A stretch of 9,855 bases of DNA from Anaerolineae bacterium (GTDB lineage: Bacteria; Chloroflexota; Anaerolineae; Aggregatilineales; UBA2796). Shown piece by piece: positions 1 through 5,992 of this stretch. The position numbers and the translations under genes were made by a program. The stretch covers positions 1 through 9,855 of the forward strand of contig JADZBY010000217.1 of NCBI GenBank assembly GCA_020851855.1. Reading direction: 5' to 3'. The notes under the pieces were generated by a model. That model made no database searches and was not told the origin of the DNA. It worked only from the letters and a program-made list of their open reading frames with translations. The stretch's first letter is position 1. Each line of letters opens with the position of its first letter.

Positions 1-1240
1 CCGCCGTACGCTCGCGCGGGACGCCCAATTCCTGGGCCAGCAGGGCGTGCTGCTTCAGGTGGCGTAATTCGCCGTGAATGGGGATGAAATAGCGCGGCCT
101 GACCAGGCTGATCAGCAGTTTCAATTCTTCCTGGCTGGCGTGCCCGGAGACGTGCACCTGCTCAATCGGGTCATAGATCACGTTCGCGCCGCGCTGGAAC
201 AGCCGATTGATGGTCCGGTGCACCATCTCCTCGTTGCCGGGGATGGGATGCGCCGAGAGGATGACCGTGTCGCCCGGATCGATGGCCAGTTGCCCGTGCG
301 AGCCGGTCGCCAGCCGGCTGAGCACCGAGCTAGGCTCGCCCTGTGTGCCGGTGACCATGATCACGACCTCGCGCGGGTTCATGCGGCGCGCCTCGTCCAC
401 GCTCATCAGCAGGTCGGGCGGCAGATCGAGGTAGCCCATGTTGACGGCCATGCGGATGTTCTCCGACATGGACGTGCCCGCCACCGCCATCCTGCGCCCG
501 TGCTTTTGCGCCGCGCAGGCCACCTGCTGGATGCGCGAGATGAGCGAGGCGAATGTCGAGACGATGATCCGCCCGTGCGCATCGCGGAAAACGCGGTCAA
601 ACGCCTCGTCGATGACGCTCTCCGAAGGCGTCCAGCCGGGCCGGTCCGCATTCGTGCTGTCTGCGAAGAGCGCCAGCACGCCGCGCGCCGAAAACTCGGC
701 CAGCTTGGCGAAATCCGGCGGCTGGTTGTCTACCGGCGTGTGATCGAATTTGAAGTCGCCAGAGTGCACGATCAGGCCCACCGGCGTGGTGATGCCCAAG
801 CCGACGCCGTCCGGGATGCTGTGGCAGACGTGGAATGTCTCGACCTTGAACGGCCCCAGCGCGATGGTTTCGCCGGCCCGAAAGGTCCGCATATCGACCT
901 GATCGAGCCGCCGCGCCTGCTTGAGCTTCACTTCGAGCAGGCCGCGCGTCAGCGGCGTGGCATATACCGGCGCGGGCAGTGCAGCCACGACGTGTGCAAT
1001 CGCGCCGGTGTGGTCTTCATGCCCGTGCGTGATGATGATGGCGTGGAGCTTAAGGTTCTGTTGCTGCAACAGGTAGCGAAAGTCCGGGATGATATAGTCG
1101 ATGCCCAGCATGTCGTTTTCGGGGAACATCAGGCCGGTATCGACGATGAGCGCGTCATCGCCGTACTGGATGACCATCATGTTCTTCCCGATCTCGCCCA
1201 GGCCGCCAATCGGGATGACACGCAATATCGGGTTGTCCAT
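1..1240 (-). CDS. rnj: Ribonuclease J (metallo-beta-lactamase / beta-CASP RNase), C-terminus cut by window edge
   Basis: RNase J is a cytoplasmic endonuclease and 5'-to-3' exonuclease that degrades and matures mRNA and rRNA, using two metal ions. About 413 residues are visible from the ATG at 1240-1238. The N-terminus reads VIPIGGLGEIGKNM (residues 8-21), the family signature. The metallo-beta-lactamase motif HGHEDH lies at 72-77, followed by CHSIPD (H140) and HSGDFKFD (D162). The beta-CASP part holds ALFADSTN and IVSTFAS. Near the edge, VSGHASQEEL and the PIHGELRHL motif carry the last metal-site histidine. The family is usually about 550 residues, so the C-terminal domain lies outside the window. 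One oddity is AGTSM where GRSM is usual. In-frame GTG codons at 1255 and 1264 could start the protein earlier; a strong AAAGGAG (around 1286-1292) sits too far upstream to decide among them. The family assignment is very secure; the exact start is not. Confidence 0.95.
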   Translation of the reverse strand, partial: MDNPILRVIPIGGLGEIGKNMMVIQYGDDALIVDTGLMFPENDMLGIDYIIPDFRYLLQQQNLKLHAIIITHGHEDHTGAIAHVVAALPAPVYATPLTRGLLEVKLKQARRLDQVDMRTFRAGETIALGPFKVETFHVCHSIPDGVGLGITTPVGLIVHSGDFKFDHTPVDNQPPDFAKLAEFSARGVLALFADSTNADRPGWTPSESVIDEAFDRVFRDAHGRIIVSTFASLISRIQQVACAAQKHGRRMAVAGTSMSENIRMAVNMGYLDLPPDLLMSVDEARRMNPREVVIMVTGTQGEPSSVLSRLATGSHGQLAIDPGDTVILSAHPIPGNEEMVHRTINRLFQRGANVIYDPIEQVHVSGHASQEELKLLISLVRPRYFIPIHGELRHLKQHALLAQELGVPRERTA

Positions 1241-1630
1241 GGTGATGCGGCGCACGGACCTCACGGCCCGCGGTGCGCCGTCTCTCTCCTTTCTTGTCGC
1301 GCGTCGTTCGTCTGTCTATCTCACAAGCATCACAAACAAAGGCGTTGGCCGTGCTGGCCCGCCTCGAGGTCCAAAAGTCTTGCGTCCACGAGGACAGCGT
1401 GTCAAACACATACGCCCGCACGGGCACAGCCTGCGCGGGCGCTTTTGTTCCAACCCCAACTCTCAACCCTGGCCAGTGGTCTGCCGGGATACGGCGGACG
1501 TGCGACCTGACAGATCGAATTGAGCCGGCCATTTACCCGGTGTCAATTCTACACTAACTGCGTCGTATACGCCAGACGGGGACGACGATGCCGGCCAATG
1601 CGGACCAGGCGCGCGGACGGAGGCCAATGC

Positions 1631-1654
1631 GGACGAGGCAAGCCTCGTCCCTAC
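1631..1654 (-). repeat. REP-like palindrome, GTAG on minus strand (left member of pair 1)
   Basis: A perfect inverted repeat with arms GGACGAGGC and GCCTCGTCC around AA is followed directly by CTAC. Read on the minus strand it is GTAG plus a stem-loop, the layout of repetitive extragenic palindromes mobilised by REP-associated tyrosine transposases (RAYTs). It faces a second such unit 10 bases away. No RAYT gene is in the window. Copy number elsewhere cannot be seen. Confidence 0.6.
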
Positions 1655-1664
1655 ACGTCACGCC

Positions 1665-1688
1665 GTAGGGACAACGCCTGCGTTGTCC
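1665..1688 (+). repeat. REP-like palindrome, GTAG on plus strand (right member of pair 1)
   Basis: GTAG is followed by the perfect inverted repeat GGACAACGC / GCGTTGTCC around CT. It has the same architecture as the unit at 1631-1654 but a different stem interior, and points the opposite way, so the two GTAG ends face each other across 10 bases. This paired arrangement resembles a small BIME. Each stem differs in its inner bases but keeps the GTAGGG border. Confidence 0.6.
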
Positions 1689-1710
1689 GTGATTCAACGC
1701 CTCGTGACGC

Positions 1711-1743
1711 CAGAAGAAACGCCCCGTGCCTGAGCGCGGGGCG
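1711..1743 (-). terminator. Rho-independent terminator of the cold-shock gene
   Basis: On the minus strand, the arms CGCCCCG (1743-1737) and CGGGGCG (1726-1720) enclose a 10-base loop, followed by the U-rich run TTTCTTC (1719-1713). It lies about 33 bases past the stop codon of the cold-shock gene at 1777, the expected place. The run is not pure T, so efficiency may be moderate. Confidence 0.75.
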
Positions 1744-1776
1744 GATGGTTTGAGGTATGGCGAGTGATGTTCGGCT

Positions 1777-2007
1777 TCAGGTCCGGGGCGCGGCGCGCGT
1801 CACCTGGATGGCGCTCGGCCCGTTTGGCCCCTGCTCAATGTAGAACGAGACGACTTCGCCGCGTTTGAGATGGCGCGGTCCCTGTCCCTGGATGGCTGCG
1901 TAGCGAACGAGGACCTGTTCCCCCGTTTCGGTCTCGATTACGCCCCGCCCCCGCGTCACGTCGAAGTCGGAAACTACCCCGTGATACCGGCTTTCAGAGA
2001 GACTCAT
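1777..2007 (-). CDS. Small cold-shock-domain (CSD) protein with altered RNP motifs
   Basis: This 76-residue protein matches the length and layout of bacterial cold-shock proteins, which bind single-stranded RNA or DNA and act as RNA chaperones. The framework is kept: GVV at 10-12, the glycine-rich RGRGVIE turn at 19-25, VLVRYAAI at 32-39, LKRGEVVSF at 47-55, and GPNGPSAIQV at 60-69. However, the usual KWFN is SDFD (13-16), the RNP1 core KGFGFI is RGRGVI (19-24) and RNP2 VFVHF is VLVRY (32-36). Several base-stacking aromatics are therefore missing, so nucleic-acid binding may be weak or different. The ATG at 2007 is backed by AAAGGAG (2017-2023), 9 bases upstream. The gene stands alone with its own promoter and terminator. 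The CSD fold is fairly sure; the exact role is not. Confidence 0.88.
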   Translation of the reverse strand: MSLSESRYHGVVSDFDVTRGRGVIETETGEQVLVRYAAIQGQGPRHLKRGEVVSFYIEQGPNGPSAIQVTRAAPRT

Positions 2008-2016
2008 GCGCGTGTG

Positions 2017-2023
2017 CTCCTTT
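2017..2023 (-). promoter_or_regulatory. Ribosome binding site of the cold-shock gene
   Basis: AAAGGAG on the minus strand ends 9 bases before the ATG at 2007 and fixes that start codon. It is one of the stronger Shine-Dalgarno matches in the window. Confidence 0.8.
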
Positions 2024-2118
2024 GCGCCGTATTTTCCCGCAAGGCCGCACCTGTGGTCCGGGCCTCACGGCTCTCTATCGCACGTGCATGCACATGCAAG
2101 ATTTTAGAGATGAAGATC

Positions 2119-2147
2119 ATTCTAATGTCATTCGCAGCCTGAGTCAA
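2119..2147 (-). promoter_or_regulatory. Sigma70-type promoter of the cold-shock gene
   Basis: On the minus strand, TTGACT (2147-2142, five of six to consensus) and TAGAAT (2124-2119, five of six) are separated by exactly 17 bases. The stretch just upstream (2148-2183) is strongly AT-rich for this GC-rich DNA and could act as an UP element. Transcription should start near 2112, giving a leader of about 105 bases before the ATG at 2007. Long leaders are common in cold-shock genes, where they control translation by folding. The leader holds the 10-base palindrome GTGCATGCAC (2084-2093). No start-site data are available. Confidence 0.75.
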
Positions 2148-2160
2148 TAAATATGTCATA

Positions 2161-2180
2161 AAGAAAATTATGGTTTTCTT
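2161..2180. repeat. AT-rich inverted repeat upstream of the cold-shock promoter
   Basis: The arms AAGAAAA (2161-2167) and TTTTCTT (2174-2180) are perfectly complementary around TTATGG. It sits about 14 bases upstream of the cold-shock -35 box, so it may be a protein-binding site or simply part of an AT-rich UP element. It has no adjacent gene to terminate. Confidence 0.4.
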
Positions 2181-2207
2181 GAGAAGCGCCGGCCACCCTG
2201 ATCCGGG

Positions 2208-2227
2208 ATAGGAAAGCGCTTTCCTAT
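2208..2227. promoter_or_regulatory. 20-base perfect palindrome resembling a LacI-family operator
   Basis: ATAGGAAAGC is followed immediately by its exact reverse complement, GCTTTCCTAT. The core AAAGCGCTTT, with its central CG step, matches the general form of LacI-family operators and CcpA cre sites. The nearest promoter is that of the cold-shock gene, whose -35 box lies about 60 bases away. No LacI-family regulator and no sugar gene is in the window. No T-run follows, so it is not a terminator. Confidence 0.4.
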
Positions 2228-2323
2228 ACCATTATACGGAAACGAGCGCCAATGGGGGTAGTCTTTCTGTGAACCTTCACGGAGATTTCGGAAATCCTTT
2301 ACGAAAGGGGTAGCGCATTCCAC

Positions 2324-2347
2324 GGGCGCGTCGCGACGCGCCCCTAC
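2324..2347 (-). repeat. REP-like palindrome, GTAG on minus strand (left member of pair 2)
   Basis: GGGCGCGTCG is followed by its exact complement CGACGCGCCC, a 20-base perfect palindrome, and then CTAC. On the minus strand this is GTAG plus a stem, the same layout as the units at 1631-1688 with yet another stem sequence. It faces the unit at 2395-2418 across 47 bases. Confidence 0.6.
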
Positions 2348-2394
2348 AGTTCGTGTGAGCGTTCTCAATCCCGCGTCCACACGGTATATACATT

Positions 2395-2418
2395 GTAGGG
2401 GCGGCTCGTGAGCCGCCC
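2395..2418 (+). repeat. REP-like palindrome, GTAG on plus strand (right member of pair 2)
   Basis: GTAG is followed by the inverted repeat GGGCGGCTC / GAGCCGCCC around GT. It mirrors the unit at 2324-2347. It lies 63 bases past the stop of the minus-strand gene at 2482, so its stem would also form in that gene's transcript and could protect or end it. Confidence 0.6.
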
Positions 2419-2481
2419 GTATCATCGCATACGCGCGCGCCCACGAAAGCCGGACCGTGCCCTTCAGCCGCCCGTGAGCGT

Positions 2482-3603
2482 TTACAGCGGCGTGCCGACC
2501 GTGGTCTTGACCAGCGGCCTGTCGGTGATGTCGGCCATCATCAACGCCGCCGACTGGGCGAAATACTGCGCCTTCTCGAAGCGCCACTGCTCTTTCTGGT
2601 GCTCGCGCAGGTACACGATGTCTTCGGCGGTGGTGGTCGAGGTGATGCGTGTGGGCGACTTCACCTTGAAGCGCCGCCGCCGCAGGTCACTCGTCGCCTC
2701 GTGCGAGACGCGCAGCACGAGCACCGCCTCGTCTTGCAGCGTCAGGTACACGCCGAACAGGTACGTGGTCTTCGTCACGTCCACGGCCATGCCGTCTTCG
2801 CCCTGCTCCAGCGTCGATTCGTGGGTGATCGTGGTCCGCATCTCGACGTTGCGCAGGTTGGAATACTTGATCACGCGCCCCTGCGGCCCGAAAAACGCGC
2901 CCAGTAGCCCGGTCGGCGGGACCAGGCGGATCGTCTGGGCGTTCTTGTCGAAGATGATCTGGTTGTAGGCGGGCGCTTCGTTTTCGCCGGGCTGGCGTGC
3001 GGCGCTTTCTTTGGGCAGGCGCACCGTGAGGGTGCTCATGTTGTGCGACGGCGCGCCGATCCAGATGTCGCCGTGCACGAGCGGCAACTCAACCTGCTTG
3101 GCGTGGAAGCGCACGGCTTCCAGCGGCATGTCTTCGCGCTCGTGCGGCGTGAGCGGCCCGGTGACCGTCGCCCGCGACCCTGCGCCCGCCGGCTGGCCCG
3201 CCTTTTTCACCCCGAACAGCTTGAGCGGACACGAGATGTACTCGGCCAGCACCCGCCCGGCGGCGTGGCTGTCGATGGCATACTGTGAGCTGGGATCGTC
3301 GGGCCAGTGGGCAAGCTCTACGAAGCGGGGCTTTTCCTCTTCGCGCATGGAGATGTGCAGACCGAGCGTCCAGCGCTTGTAGCGCTCGTCAAAGCCGACG
3401 ACCACCGCCTTCACATAATCTGCGGAGAGGATGTTTCCCGGCAGCCCGCGCGCTTCCCCGAAGGCCGAGGTGTAGTGCAGCAGGCCCTCGCCGCGCAGTA
3501 TGTGGAAGAAGGGCATCAAGCTGTTCGGTCCGCTGATGTTGAAGATGCGCCATTGGTCGTTCTCGATGTTGATCTCGACCGAATCGGCAGTAATATTGGT
3601 CAT
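2482..3603 (-). CDS. Uncharacterised soluble protein, 373 residues
   Basis: I do not recognise this gene as a named family. It is coding: a long open frame with the GC-rich third positions of its neighbours and an evenly mixed composition. The ATG at 3603 is preceded by AGGA with 7 bases of spacing; an in-frame TTG at 3618 is a weaker choice. No signal peptide or membrane segment is seen, so it is probably cytoplasmic. Visible landmarks are an N-terminal part with WRIFNISGPNSLMPFFHIL and GLPGNILSADYVKAVVVGF, a middle part with TGPLTPHEREDM, an LVPPTGLLGAFFGPQGR segment, a beta-rich stretch with TYLFGVYLTLQDEAVLVL, a basic patch DLRRRRFKVK, and a helical C-terminus. It is transcribed divergently from pgeF. 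Its function is unknown. Confidence 0.8.
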   Translation of the reverse strand: MTNITADSVEINIENDQWRIFNISGPNSLMPFFHILRGEGLLHYTSAFGEARGLPGNILSADYVKAVVVGFDERYKRWTLGLHISMREEEKPRFVELAHWPDDPSSQYAIDSHAAGRVLAEYISCPLKLFGVKKAGQPAGAGSRATVTGPLTPHEREDMPLEAVRFHAKQVELPLVHGDIWIGAPSHNMSTLTVRLPKESAARQPGENEAPAYNQIIFDKNAQTIRLVPPTGLLGAFFGPQGRVIKYSNLRNVEMRTTITHESTLEQGEDGMAVDVTKTTYLFGVYLTLQDEAVLVLRVSHEATSDLRRRRFKVKSPTRITSTTTAEDIVYLREHQKEQWRFEKAQYFAQSAALMMADITDRPLVKTTVGTPL

Positions 3604-3664
3604 AAGCCTGTCCTGCAACCGCTTGTGTTCGTGACGCAGAGATGGGACGACGCGATCTGCTCAA

Positions 3665-3670
3665 AGTATA
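3665..3670 (-). promoter_or_regulatory. Possible -10 box of the 373-residue gene
   Basis: TATACT on the minus strand lies in an AT-rich patch about 60 bases upstream of the ATG at 3603. No recognisable -35 is seen at 16-18 bases, so this is only a candidate; it would give a leader of about 55 bases. Confidence 0.3.
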
Positions 3671-3735
3671 TTACAAAATTCACTTATGCGCGCCGCGCAT
3701 CCGCCGTTTCCTGCCCCAGATCAGCGCCGCGCCTG

Positions 3736-3744
3736 TGCTATAAT
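3736..3744 (+). promoter_or_regulatory. Extended -10 promoter of the pgeF-yggSTU cluster
   Basis: TGCTATAAT is a perfect -10 hexamer with the extended TGn element just before it. No -35 match is visible at 17 bases, as is allowed for extended -10 promoters. Transcription should start near 3751. This makes GTG 3757 nearly leaderless and leaves about 36 bases of leader before GTG 3787. Confidence 0.6.
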
Positions 3745-3786
3745 CCCCGGAGTTAGGTGGGAAGCGAGACGAGGCAAATCCGAGAC

Positions 3787-4584
3787 GTGCAGCGTGTGGA
3801 AAACGGTGGGCCGGTCTTTTACCGGTTCGAGCAGTGGCGCGACGCCGACGAGGTGAAGCACGGCGTCTTTACTCGGCTGGGCGGCGTGAGCCGTGCGCCG
3901 TGGGCGTCGCTGAACGTGGGCGGCACGGTGGGCGATACGCTGGACGCCGTGAAAGAGAACCTGCGCCGGATTTACGCCGCGCTGCATGTGGATGGCGAGC
4001 GCGCCTGCACGGTCTGGCAGGTGCACAGCGCGGATGCCGTCGTGGTTACCGGGCAGACGCCGGGGCGGCGCTGGCTGGCGCGCGCGGACGGCATGGTCAC
4101 CGATGTGCCGGGCGTGCCGCTCACCATGCGCTTCGCCGATTGTGTCCCGATCCTGTTCTTTGACCCGGTCCGGCGCGCCATCGGCATCGCCCACGCGGGC
4201 TGGCGCGGCACGGTGAGCGGCGCAGCGGCCAGTACCCTGCGCGCCATGCAGGCAGCCTTTGGCAGCCACCCGGCGGATGTGCAGGCGGCGATTGGCCCCA
4301 GCATCGGCCCGGCGCACTATCAGGTCGGGCCGGAAGTCGTGGCGGCGGTCGAGGCCGCGTTTGGCCCCGATCACGGCCTGATCCGGCGCGCGAACGACGG
4401 CAGCGCGTATCTCGACCTGTGGGCGGCCAACCGGCTGGCGCTGGAACGGGCAGGCGTGCGCCAGATCGAGGCGGCGGAGATGTGCACGGCGTCGCGCGTG
4501 GACGAGTTTTTCTCGCACCGCGCCGAGCACGGCAAAACCGGGCGCTTCTGTGCTGTAATTTCGCTCAGGGAGCGTTCACAGTGA
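3787..4584 (+). CDS. pgeF: Peptidoglycan editing factor PgeF (YfiH/YlmD, laccase-domain protein)
   Basis: The 265 residues belong to the COG1496 family. Bacterial members remove wrong cell-wall precursors (PgeF), and related members show purine nucleoside phosphorylase or adenosine deaminase activity. Motifs are HGVFTRLGGVS (25-35), WQVHSADAVVV (77-87, H80), ADGMVTDVPGVPLT (100-113), MRFADCVPILFFDP (114-127, C119), IGIAHAGWRG (132-141, H136), AAIGPSIGP (167-175) and EMCTASRVDEFFSHRAE (231-247). H80, C119 and H136 are the expected zinc ligands. An in-frame GTG at 3757 would add 10 residues, but those use codons rare here (GGA, AGG, CGA). A start at 3787 gives the family's usual N-terminus, so I prefer it; its GAGG is 12 bases away, which is weak. 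The stop overlaps the yggS start. Confidence 0.93.
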   Translation: MQRVENGGPVFYRFEQWRDADEVKHGVFTRLGGVSRAPWASLNVGGTVGDTLDAVKENLRRIYAALHVDGERACTVWQVHSADAVVVTGQTPGRRWLARADGMVTDVPGVPLTMRFADCVPILFFDPVRRAIGIAHAGWRGTVSGAAASTLRAMQAAFGSHPADVQAAIGPSIGPAHYQVGPEVVAAVEAAFGPDHGLIRRANDGSAYLDLWAANRLALERAGVRQIEAAEMCTASRVDEFFSHRAEHGKTGRFCAVISLRERSQ

Positions 4585-5345
4585 CCGAGCACAGCGCGCT
4601 GGCGACGCTTGCCGAGCGGCTGGACTCCGTGCGGGCGCGCATCGCGGCGGCCTGTGCGCGGGCCGGGCGCTCGCCGGACGAGGTGACGCTGGTCGCCGTG
4701 AGCAAAACGCACCCCGCCGAGCGTATTCTGGAAGCCATCGCCGCCGGACAGGCGCACTTTGGCGAGAACCGCATCGAAGAAGCCGCCGAGAAGATCGCGG
4801 CGGTGAATGCGGCGTCGCCCACGCCGGTCACGTGGCACATGGTCGGGCACGTCCAGAGCCGCAAGGCGCACGACGTGGCCGCAACCTTCGATTGGGTGCA
4901 CTCGCTGGACAGTGAGAAACTCGCCGCGCGTTATGCTCGCGCTGTCAGCGAGAATCCGGCGCGGCGCGGCGCATTGCACTGCCTGATTCAGATGAATGTG
5001 TCCGGAGAGGCGAGCAAATCCGGCTTTCCGGCGTGGGCGTGGCGGCAGGACCGGGCGATGCGTGAGGCGCTCTGGGAAACCATCCGGCGTCTGCTCGCCC
5101 TGCCGGGGCTGGACATCGCCGGATTGATGACGATGGCCCCCATCGTCGACGATGCCGAACGGGCGCGGCCTGTGTTTGTGGCGCTGCGCGAGCTGCGCGA
5201 CGCGCTGCGGGCCGATTTCCCCCTGTGCGGCTGGCATACGCTGAGCATGGGCATGACCGATGACTACGACGTGGCCGTTGAGGAAGGCGCGACGTTGGTG
5301 CGCATTGGGCGCGCCATCTTCGGCGAGCGCGAAATGGAGCATTGA
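4581..5345 (+). CDS. yggS: YggS/YlmE family pyridoxal phosphate homeostasis protein
   Basis: This 254-residue protein carries pyridoxal 5'-phosphate in an alanine-racemase-like barrel and balances free PLP and amino-acid pools. Family motifs are VTLVAVSKTHP (35-45, with K42 the Schiff-base lysine), HFGENRIEEA (59-68), WHMVGHVQSRK (85-95), IQMNVSGEASKSGF (136-149), GLMTMAP (181-187) and LSMGMTDDYDVAVEEG (221-236), followed by VRIGRAIFG. The GTG start overlaps the pgeF stop as GTGA, with AGGGAG (4567-4572) 8 bases upstream, so translation is coupled. It is slightly longer than the usual 230 residues because of an insert around 150-170 (AWAWRQDRAM). The pairing with pgeF and yggT matches the ylmD-ylmE-ylmG order near cell-division genes in Gram-positive bacteria. 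Confidence 0.95.
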   Translation: MTEHSALATLAERLDSVRARIAAACARAGRSPDEVTLVAVSKTHPAERILEAIAAGQAHFGENRIEEAAEKIAAVNAASPTPVTWHMVGHVQSRKAHDVAATFDWVHSLDSEKLAARYARAVSENPARRGALHCLIQMNVSGEASKSGFPAWAWRQDRAMREALWETIRRLLALPGLDIAGLMTMAPIVDDAERARPVFVALRELRDALRADFPLCGWHTLSMGMTDDYDVAVEEGATLVRIGRAIFGEREMEH

Positions 5346-5346
5346 G

Positions 5347-5616
5347 GTGATAACTTCGATCCTGGTCAATTTCGTACAACTGGTATTCACAGCCTTCACG
5401 CTGCTGCTGTTGGCGCGGATTCTGTTGAGCTGGTTCAACCCTGATCCCAACAGCCCGATTGTGCGTTTCCTGTACAATGTGACAGAGCCGGTGCTCGCGC
5501 CGATACGGCGGGTGCTGCCGCCGGCGGGCATGTTCGATCTCAGCCCCATCGTGGCGCTGATCGGGGCGACCATCCTGGAAGAGTTGCTCATCCGGCTTCT
5601 GATCGCCATTTTCTGA
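5347..5616 (+). CDS. yggT: YggT/YlmG family small membrane protein
   Basis: This 89-residue protein has two predicted membrane segments (about 5-26, and 65-88 with FDLSPIVALIGATILEELL) separated by the family signature SWFNPDPNSPIVRFLYN (31-47) and TEPVLAPIRRVLPP. YlmG relatives in bacteria and plastids have been linked to division, nucleoid or osmotic functions, but no biochemical activity is established. The GTG start lies 1 base after the yggS stop; GGAG at 5336-5339, 7 bases upstream, confirms it. A longer frame inside yggS is ruled out by that overlap. Translation is probably coupled to yggS. Confidence 0.93.
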   Translation: MITSILVNFVQLVFTAFTLLLLARILLSWFNPDPNSPIVRFLYNVTEPVLAPIRRVLPPAGMFDLSPIVALIGATILEELLIRLLIAIF

Positions 5617-5668
5617 GAGAGAACCATTCTGGCCGCCCGGCGTGGCCAGGCAACGGAGGGAAGTCAAG

Positions 5669-5992
5669 ATGCCCCGTGAGATGCGAATCACCGATGCGAA
5701 ACGCGGCGCGGCGTTCACCGTGCGGGTCGTGACGCGCGCCCAGCGCGACGAACTGGTTGGCATTCAAGAGGACGGCAGCCTGAAAGTGCGGCTGACGGCG
5801 TCCCCGGTGGAAGGGCAGGCCAACGTGGCGCTCGTGAAGTTCCTGGCGGCGCGGCTGGGCGTGCCGGAAAGCGCCGTGGAGATCGTGGCCGGCCACCAGC
5901 ACCGCGACAAAGTCGTGTCGGTGGAGGGCATCTCGACGGCGGAAGCCGAGGCGCGCCTTCAGCCCGACCCCGGAGTCAGCGCCGAAGGGTGA
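5669..5992 (+). CDS. yggU: YggU / DUF167 family protein
   Basis: The 107 residues form a single DUF167 domain, a small alpha-beta fold of unknown function. Signature parts are FTVRVVTRAQRDELVGI (16-32), LKVRLTASPVEGQANVAL (38-55, the G-x-A-N motif), VKFLAARLGVPESAVEIVAG (56-75) and RDKVVSVEG (79-87). The ATG at 5669 has GGAGGG (5655-5660) 8 bases upstream; an in-frame GTG at 5642 has none. Fifty-two bases separate it from yggT, so it is less tightly coupled but probably in the same operon. DUF167 genes often follow yggT in other genomes. About 20 extra C-terminal residues lie beyond the usual domain. Confidence 0.92.
   Translation: MPREMRITDAKRGAAFTVRVVTRAQRDELVGIQEDGSLKVRLTASPVEGQANVALVKFLAARLGVPESAVEIVAGHQHRDKVVSVEGISTAEAEARLQPDPGVSAEG

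Larger units (their letters stand above)
1241..1776. other. Gene-free stretch between RNase J and the cold-shock gene
   Basis: No convincing gene is seen here on either strand; the short open frames lack family resemblance and good ribosome binding sites. The part next to RNase J (1241-1560) is its probable leader. On the minus strand it holds AAAGGAG around 1286-1292 and two TTGACA hexamers (1400-1405 and 1541-1546) with no good -10 partner, plus a TAGAAT box at 1546-1551 without a good -35. A GC-rich hairpin (arms 1413-1419 and 1435-1441) is followed on the plus strand by CTTTTGTT; nothing on that strand needs terminating, unless it stops transcription antisense to RNase J. A 13-base direct repeat, GGCCAATGCGGAC, lies at 1593-1605 and 1622-1634. 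The rest is the REP-like pair and the cold-shock terminator listed separately. Confidence 0.5.
2148..2481. other. Gene-free stretch between the cold-shock promoter and the 3' end of the 373-residue gene
   Basis: No gene is supported here. It holds the AT-rich inverted repeat, the operator-like palindrome and the second REP-like pair, all listed separately. The only long open frame overlaps these repeats and the end of the neighbouring gene on the same strand, and its product resembles nothing known. A small inverted repeat GATTTC/GAAATC lies at 2284-2296. The 10-mer AGCCGCCCGT occurs at 2411-2420 and again at 2466-2475. No standard terminator follows the gene at 2482-3603; the REP hairpin at 2395-2418 is the nearest strong stem. 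Confidence 0.5.

Noticed and set aside
1413..1449. GC-rich hairpin followed by CTTTTGTT on the plus strand
   Set aside because: It has a 7-base-pair stem with a 15-base loop and no plus-strand gene to terminate. It is mentioned only as part of the intergenic description.
74..1510. A 478-residue open frame on the plus strand
   Set aside because: It lies antisense to RNase J, is rich in Arg, His, Asp and Ala without any motif, and is explained by the GC-rich third positions of the real minus-strand gene.
1518..1551. TTGACA (1541-1546) and TAGAAT (1546-1551) on the minus strand as an RNase J promoter
   Set aside because: The two boxes adjoin each other, so they cannot be partners. TTGACA has only TCAATT at 17 bases downstream, and TAGAAT has no -35. 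This is too weak to call.
1593..1634. Two copies of GGCCAATGCGGAC as a possible CRISPR or iteron array
   Set aside because: There are only two copies of 13 bases with no further regular spacing, so it is an isolated direct repeat next to a REP-like unit.
2168..2587. A 139-residue open frame on the minus strand across the REP-like pair
   Set aside because: It overlaps the 3' end of the 373-residue gene in another frame, runs through two palindromes and the operator-like site, and resembles nothing.
4371..5627. A 418-residue open frame on the minus strand
   Set aside because: It covers the antisense of pgeF, yggS and yggT, all of which have clear family motifs on the plus strand.
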